64,000 nucleotides of DNA from Pseudomonas sp. NKUCC02_KPG (GTDB taxonomy: Bacteria > Pseudomonadota > Gammaproteobacteria > Pseudomonadales > Pseudomonadaceae), in assembly GCF_019345465.1 (NCBI RefSeq), contig NZ_JAHKRC010000002.1:186001-250000 (forward strand), in the 5' to 3' direction. The translations under genes and the position numbers were made by a program. Positions 59,817-64,000 of the stretch are shown piece after piece (position 1 is the first letter of the stretch; each line of letters begins with the position of its first letter). Under the pieces are notes generated by a model that ran no database searches, was not told the DNA's origin, and saw only the letters and a list, made by a program, of their open reading frames with translations.

Positions 59817-60989
59817 GTGAGGAACGAATTGAAATTTGCTACGGCAGTATCGAGAGTTAAAAAAATTATTGTTAGTGTTTGGAAGCGCCTTCTCTCAGGG
59901 CGGACTACAGCTCAAGTAAGTAATGAGCTTGAAGCGCGAAATTTTGTTTTCGGAAATTCTTTTGAGTATTCCAAGGTTCGAGTGGGCGATTATTTGGACG
60001 GTCGAGTCGTTGACCGAATCTATTTTAGCGGATTGAATGGGCTTGTACTCCATTCTGGTGGAGAACTAAGGTATCTGAGTCGAATAAGAACAAACAAGAA
60101 TAAGGCGCTAATACAGCAGTTAGAGAGTTTGCTTTCTGAAGCTTTTATTAAGTTTCGTGGCGTTCACAGGTTTACTTTGGAAAGTCACAGAATTAGTTTG
60201 CTGGCTTTGATTTTTGGTGCGGAATCTGATGGGGTTCAGTTAACATCTGATATTTTTGAGAGTCTCGAGCGGTTTATAGATGAAAAGCCAGAAGTAGAAT
60301 ATGTTTTTGAGTATAGTGCGGCCTTTGTAGTGTTTTTGAACAGTAAGGGGGAAGTCGCTTATCAGGTGAAAGATGTAAAGGCACACCCAGTCAAAGCATT
60401 TACTGAGTATCAGCGATTGAAGGCATTAGGGATGTTGGTGCTACCAAAAAACAAAATTGAAAGATTCAATCATAAATTAGCGTCGGGGTTTATATCTGCG
60501 CTGAAGTCTCTCGAGGTTGATGTTGGTGAATGCTTTTCTCCTGTCCAAATGTACTTGGATAAGACCATAGGCAATGTTGCAGGGTTGTATTTGGTTTTGT
60601 CAATACTAAGTGTTTCGGGGTTGGTTTTTCTTGGGCTGTTCTTTGTTTATTTTTATTACTCTACATCTCTTACGCTGAATTTAAATATACTGCTGACAGG
60701 CATTGCCGGAGGATTGGTAGGGGCGGCGATATCTGTGCTTCAACGATCAAAGGATATAAAGGTTGCAGCATATGACTCTACTGGCCTTTTGGTGTTGCAA
60801 TCAATAGTTAGGGTTGGGCTCGGTTGTTGCTTTGGTGTGATTGCGATAGTTGCTAGTAAGTCTGGCTTGTTGCTCGAGTTTTTAAGTGGTAATTATAAAA
60901 AAATGTTTTTGTTGGCTGTTGTTGCTGGTTTTAGTGAAAGGATGATTCCCGACTTTATAGAGAAGATTACTGAAGATAAGAAAGCCTGA
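59817..60989 (+). CDS. four-helix membrane protein with soluble N-terminal domain
   Basis: 390 residues from a GTG start with a weak ribosome-binding site. Residues 1 to about 255 are soluble and mixed alpha/beta (FEYSKVRVGDYLDGRVVDRI, YVFEYSAAFVVFLNSKGEVA). The C-terminal 135 residues hold four hydrophobic segments (YLVLSILSVSGLVFLGLFFV, LNILLTGIAGGLVGAAISVL, VRVGLGCCFGVIAIVASKSG, MFLLAVVAGFSERMIPDFIE). AT-rich. A sensor-plus-pore plan is common in anti-phage membrane effectors, but I do not recognise the family. Confidence 0.65.
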   Translation: MRNELKFATAVSRVKKIIVSVWKRLLSGRTTAQVSNELEARNFVFGNSFEYSKVRVGDYLDGRVVDRIYFSGLNGLVLHSGGELRYLSRIRTNKNKALIQQLESLLSEAFIKFRGVHRFTLESHRISLLALIFGAESDGVQLTSDIFESLERFIDEKPEVEYVFEYSAAFVVFLNSKGEVAYQVKDVKAHPVKAFTEYQRLKALGMLVLPKNKIERFNHKLASGFISALKSLEVDVGECFSPVQMYLDKTIGNVAGLYLVLSILSVSGLVFLGLFFVYFYYSTSLTLNLNILLTGIAGGLVGAAISVLQRSKDIKVAAYDSTGLLVLQSIVRVGLGCCFGVIAIVASKSGLLLEFLSGNYKKMFLLAVVAGFSERMIPDFIEKITEDKKA

Positions 60990-61244
60990 GTTAGAGATAG
61001 GTGGGTGAGGAGGGCGGGTTTTGTATATTGCTGTGGCCCTTAGCCTAAGTAACTACAATCCATCATTGTAGTGGTCTGATGAAACGGTTCCCAATACATC
61101 TCCGGAAAGAAGGGTTTACTCGGGGGGGAACTATGGCGCTCGTAGCGGGGGATGGAAACGGGATACTCGTCATCATCGAAGGCCACAGATAACGAGTACT
61201 CAGGAGGGGGGTGTGGGCTTAGGAAAGTTGTAACTGGATATTGA

Positions 61245-62132
61245 TTAAAATGGAATTCCTGTTAGGTGCTCGAACTCTGGGGATGATACATCTATTAGCA
61301 GAATTTTGTTGTTTGGAGCTTGGATTTTTATTTCTTTAGATGAAGCCCCTATTAGCTCTCCTATTGGTGTCCCGTTTAGGAATAGAGTCTCTCCAATCCT
61401 GAAGTTTTCTTGGTTAAAGAAATAATTTCCGTTATTGGTCCTTATTACAGGATTTGGATTCTCTCTTGAAGTTTGATTTGGTGTTCTTGAGTCGCGAGAT
61501 AGTTCCATTTTGGAAATTCGAATAGATATGTCTTTTAGTGATTCAAGTATAACGCTGGTTTCGTTGGATAGCTCGACTTTGTGGGGTAGGGGAGCGGGCT
61601 TTACGCCCAATAATTGAATCATGGAATTTACGTCATTTGGGTTTGCGGCAGTCGCTAAGATAGATTTTTGAATGCGCTCTCGCTCTTTTTCGACTTCGTC
61701 AATTCGTAATGTATGGTTGTACTCAGTATATCTAAGGCCTTGGATGTCAAATATTTTCGGTGTTTTGATATCTTTTATTAAAACAGTGGGTAGGTTGAAA
61801 GCTTGGCGTACGCCAAGCTCATAAAGTACGTTAGGATTTCTGCCGCTCAGATCACATATTACTAAGTCGCTATCTAGGATCTTTCTTAAAATGTCGATTA
61901 TTATATAGTTGCTGGCGGCCACAAAGTCTGCTCGATGAGGTTCAAATCCAGCGTTAATGCAGGCGGGCTTTATGAGGTGCTCGTAAACTCGTAGAAAATG
62001 CCCTGGTTCATAGTCGTCCATATCTGCAATTGGCATGATTATAAAACAACTTTTGTTTTTTGAGTTATCGTCTTTTAGTGTTGCTGTGTTCTTATCTTCT
62101 ACAGTTGTCGATTCTTTTTGGCTTTTGTTCAT
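61245..62132 (-). CDS. nucleoside deoxyribosyltransferase/TIR-like domain protein
   Basis: 295 residues. After a charged leader, residues about 28-145 show a Rossmann-like domain: CFIIMPIADMDDYEPGHFLR, VYEHLIKPACINAGFEPHRA, ILRKILDSDLVICDLSGRNP and NVLYELGVRQAFNLPTVLI. This CDLSGRNPNVLYELG pattern belongs to the nucleoside 2-deoxyribosyltransferase/TIR-like group, several of which act on NAD or nucleotides in defence. The C-terminal ~60 residues form a beta domain. Ribosome-binding site AAGGA. Confidence 0.75.
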   Translation of the reverse strand: MNKSQKESTTVEDKNTATLKDDNSKNKSCFIIMPIADMDDYEPGHFLRVYEHLIKPACINAGFEPHRADFVAASNYIIIDILRKILDSDLVICDLSGRNPNVLYELGVRQAFNLPTVLIKDIKTPKIFDIQGLRYTEYNHTLRIDEVEKERERIQKSILATAANPNDVNSMIQLLGVKPAPLPHKVELSNETSVILESLKDISIRISKMELSRDSRTPNQTSRENPNPVIRTNNGNYFFNQENFRIGETLFLNGTPIGELIGASSKEIKIQAPNNKILLIDVSSPEFEHLTGIPF

Positions 62133-62385
62133 GTTGGATCCTTGGTTCTATTCTATGAATTCTTTCCGCGCATAATTTTGAAGCGTGTAGCCTTTTGAAA
62201 GAGTATCAGAAGCCAGTATAGCGCCGCTGACGAACGATAGGTGGTAATAAAGTGGTACAAGAGGTTCCATAGCTTCCTAAGAAGCCTTTATTCGCTGAAG
62301 GTGAAAGCTTGATGCGTCCAATCCATCATCGGGCTATGTTGAAGTGGCATGATGGGGTTTCATGCAACTAGGTTTGGAATGCACA

Positions 62386-63315
62386 TTAATCCTCGTCCAT
62401 TAACTTTAGGACCTCCGGCTTACAAATTCCTCTCAACTGATAAAATGATAAATGTATATCGGGATTTCCTTGTGCGTATGCGCCAACTTGATACTCGCCA
62501 AACATAAATTCTAACCCGTATTGCCCAACTATAAATGGGGTTGATTCGATCAAGCTAGGGCTCGTTCCTCCCATAAGCGATTCACCTTCGAATCGAGGGT
62601 GCTGGTTTTTAAACTCTTCTCTGATTAGATTAGATAGTTTGTTCAAGCATTGGCTATTAATTAGCAATGAGTCTAGAGTTAAAGGGGAGAATGGTGATAA
62701 GAGGAAGTTTTGTGCTCTGGTCTCTGTGAATCCATGAGCACCTCCCAAATAGCCTTGGATTTTGTATCGAACGCTCAATACATGCTCATCTCTTCGAATA
62801 ACGTCGTATCTGCCGATTAAATAGGCTCCGCGAGTGTAGCCATCATCAATCGCCTCCTTCTTGTTTCTTTCAGCTAAATCCGTGTGCCAGTTCAGTAGCT
62901 CGGTACCCCAGGCTTCTATGTTTTTTGAAGCAATAATTACGTCTGCATTACAGAAGTCAGGAAACTCAAAGTCAAAATAAATATCAGGATGGTTAATGTC
63001 GATTTTATATATGCGTCGCTTAATCTCAACGATAGGTTGGTTGAAAGCGGAGTTTCCTAAGTCGCGAATAGCTGATGCCAACATCGACTTGTATTTAATT
63101 AGTGACTTGCGATCAATCTCACCATCATGAGCCCGAGTATGGCAGTTAGGGCAGAGTGCAATAAGATTGTGGTATTCATGTTTTTTGCATGTGGCCCACG
63201 GAATAATATGGTGAAATTCTACCCTGGGATGTGGGCAGGCAGGAATTGCGCACTGATGACTAGCCTCAATCAGCAGTGCTCTTTGAATCTCCATTGGAAT
63301 TGCAGGTCTAGCCAC
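62386..63315 (-). CDS. HNH endonuclease fused to DUF4163/DUF3298 (RsiV-like) region
   Basis: 309 residues from GTG with AAGGA upstream. Residues about 20-65 are a full HNH finger: CAIPACPHPRVEFHHIIPWA and LIALCPNCHTRAHDG. From about 100 the pattern is that of PdaC/RsiV-like domains: SVRYKIQGYLGGAHGFTETR, NFLLSPFSPLTLDSLL, then FIVGQYGLEFMFGEYQVGAY and AQGNPDIHLSFYQLRGIC. Such domains bind lysozyme or cell-wall ligands outside cells, so fusion with a nuclease in a cytosolic protein (no signal peptide) is unusual. Domain assignment is by motif reading. Confidence 0.7.
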   Translation of the reverse strand: MARPAIPMEIQRALLIEASHQCAIPACPHPRVEFHHIIPWATCKKHEYHNLIALCPNCHTRAHDGEIDRKSLIKYKSMLASAIRDLGNSAFNQPIVEIKRRIYKIDINHPDIYFDFEFPDFCNADVIIASKNIEAWGTELLNWHTDLAERNKKEAIDDGYTRGAYLIGRYDVIRRDEHVLSVRYKIQGYLGGAHGFTETRAQNFLLSPFSPLTLDSLLINSQCLNKLSNLIREEFKNQHPRFEGESLMGGTSPSLIESTPFIVGQYGLEFMFGEYQVGAYAQGNPDIHLSFYQLRGICKPEVLKLMDED

Positions 63316-63800
63316 GACACTAAGTCCTTAATACTATCGAAATCCTGGTTGCATGTTACCAGAGGTGGTGATGGACGGAAGGCCTGAAATTACCATTCAA
63401 TGGGTGTTTAACCTTCCTTTCGTGGTGCATTTAGACCAGCCGAAATTAGGTAGAGAAACCCCTTGGAACCCGTAAGTTGGCTACCGCCAGCTAGCGAAGG
63501 ACCTTGTTCTCCAATCGAACCGGTCTTTGTTTGGTGTGGTCAGGGTTTCGACTCAATTTGAAGACAGTCAAACCATCAGTCCCAGCTTTCGCAGTTCTTT
63601 GGCCTGCTACAGCCGTCGAGAAAGGAGCGTTTTGAGTTTGTAGAGAAGCGTATTCTGTTGAAAGGACGCTGGTGGTGGCAAAAGACTGAGTGACTTTTCA
63701 AGTGACTTTGTCACTCGCGGTTTAGCACTGTTGGGCATCGTTGCAGCGAACGCCAAGCGCGAAGCCTTGAATTTAGCAGCCTGTAGAGACACAAGCTTGA
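63316..63800. other. right end of element 2, no convincing gene
   Basis: No supported gene; the reverse frame at 63607-63792 has no ribosome-binding site. The segment 63738-63749 repeats TCGTTGCAGCGA from the right end of element 1 with flanking similarity (AAG, GAAGCC), at a similar distance from the att copy. It may hold integrase arm sites needed for excision. Confidence 0.45.
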
Positions 63801-63863
63801 ATGGGGTGCTAGGGGTCGAGTGTTCGAATCACTCCGTCCCGACCATATTTTTCAATGACTTAG
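63801..63863 (+). repeat. att copy 3: right end of element 2
   Basis: Third copy of the tRNA-Pro(GGG) 3' half with the CAATGACTTAG tail, identical to copy 1 in the post-CCA part (TATTTTT). It ends element 2, and if the array continues it starts whatever lies to the right. No integrase gene begins within the remaining 137 bases. Confidence 0.9.
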
Positions 63864-63889
63864 CCCAATCTTCACAGGTTGGGCTTTTT
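63862..63889 (+). terminator. terminator after att copy 3
   Basis: AGCCCAATC pairs with GGTTGGGCT (one G-T) around TTCACA, then TTTTTC. It is the third different stem in the same position after an att copy. Confidence 0.85.
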
Positions 63890-64000
63890 CATGCCTGCGA
63901 AAAAAAACCACTAAATCCCCCCCCCGATTCGTGGGCTGCTATGAATTCGTGGTTATGCCGTACTTTCTTGGTCACACCCATCTCTGAAGAGGGTGGCGGC

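Noticed and set aside
63607..63792. 61-residue reverse ORF at the right end of element 2
   Set aside because: It overlaps the conserved right-end block, lacks a Shine-Dalgarno and has no protein-like pattern.

Overview
The window looks like a Pseudomonas chromosome segment consisting almost entirely of integrated mobile DNA. Supporting signs are moderately high GC with Pseudomonas-type phage genes, an umuDC (rulAB-like) cassette with a CTG-N10-CAG LexA box, and three copies of a 63-bp sequence that is the 3' half of a tRNA-Pro(GGG) gene (anticodon loop to CCA) plus short flanking DNA. The copies lie at 275, 40626 and 63801 and split the window into two tandem elements. None has the 5' half of the tRNA, so the intact tRNA gene must lie outside, probably to the left beyond at least one more element. 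Each copy is followed by a Rho-independent terminator with its own stem sequence.

Element 1 (about 275-40688, 40 kb) looks like a complete lambdoid siphophage prophage. The leftward half runs from a repressor/operator region at 11.3-12.5 kb down to the integrase next to the left att site: LuxR-type HTH protein, small phage proteins, a large Dcm-type methyltransferase, a DHH phosphoesterase, an excisionase-like protein and the integrase. Several forward-facing genes (zinc finger, DUF2971, membrane protein) interrupt it. The rightward half has cro, replication O and P genes, a second tyrosine recombinase, a Q-like gene followed by a pR'/tR'-like promoter and terminator, holin, HNH, terminase, HK97-type head genes, tail genes with a programmed -1 frameshift, tape measure, tip protein J, a tail fibre with an SGNH esterase signature, GH19 endolysin and nested Rz/Rz1. 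Two cargo genes lie before the right att site.

Element 2 (about 40626-63863, 23 kb) uses a related integrase and excisionase but is a collapsed prophage. It keeps a TraR/DksA zinc finger, a Toprim-VapE primase-helicase, a late-regulator-like gene, a repeat-rich possible origin, holin and a Nu1-like small terminase. Head and tail modules are gone: a terminase large-subunit N-terminus is joined to a tape-measure C-terminus, and the next gene joins a tail-type N-terminus to an Rz C-terminus. No immunity repressor is visible.

Right of the lysis remnants, element 2 carries about 15 kb of cargo, much of it AT-rich: a nuclease-like protein, an SOS cassette (HMCES/YedK-like, umuD, umuC), a three-gene phosphorelay matching the Detocs anti-phage family with an alpha/beta-hydrolase effector, a membrane protein, another nuclease-like protein, a four-helix membrane protein, a nucleoside-deoxyribosyltransferase/TIR-like protein, and an HNH protein fused to a DUF4163/DUF3298 (RsiV-like) region. 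The region therefore reads as a tRNA-anchored array in which an apparently intact prophage sits beside a decayed one that has become a defence and mutagenesis island. All family assignments are from reading motifs; no searches were run.
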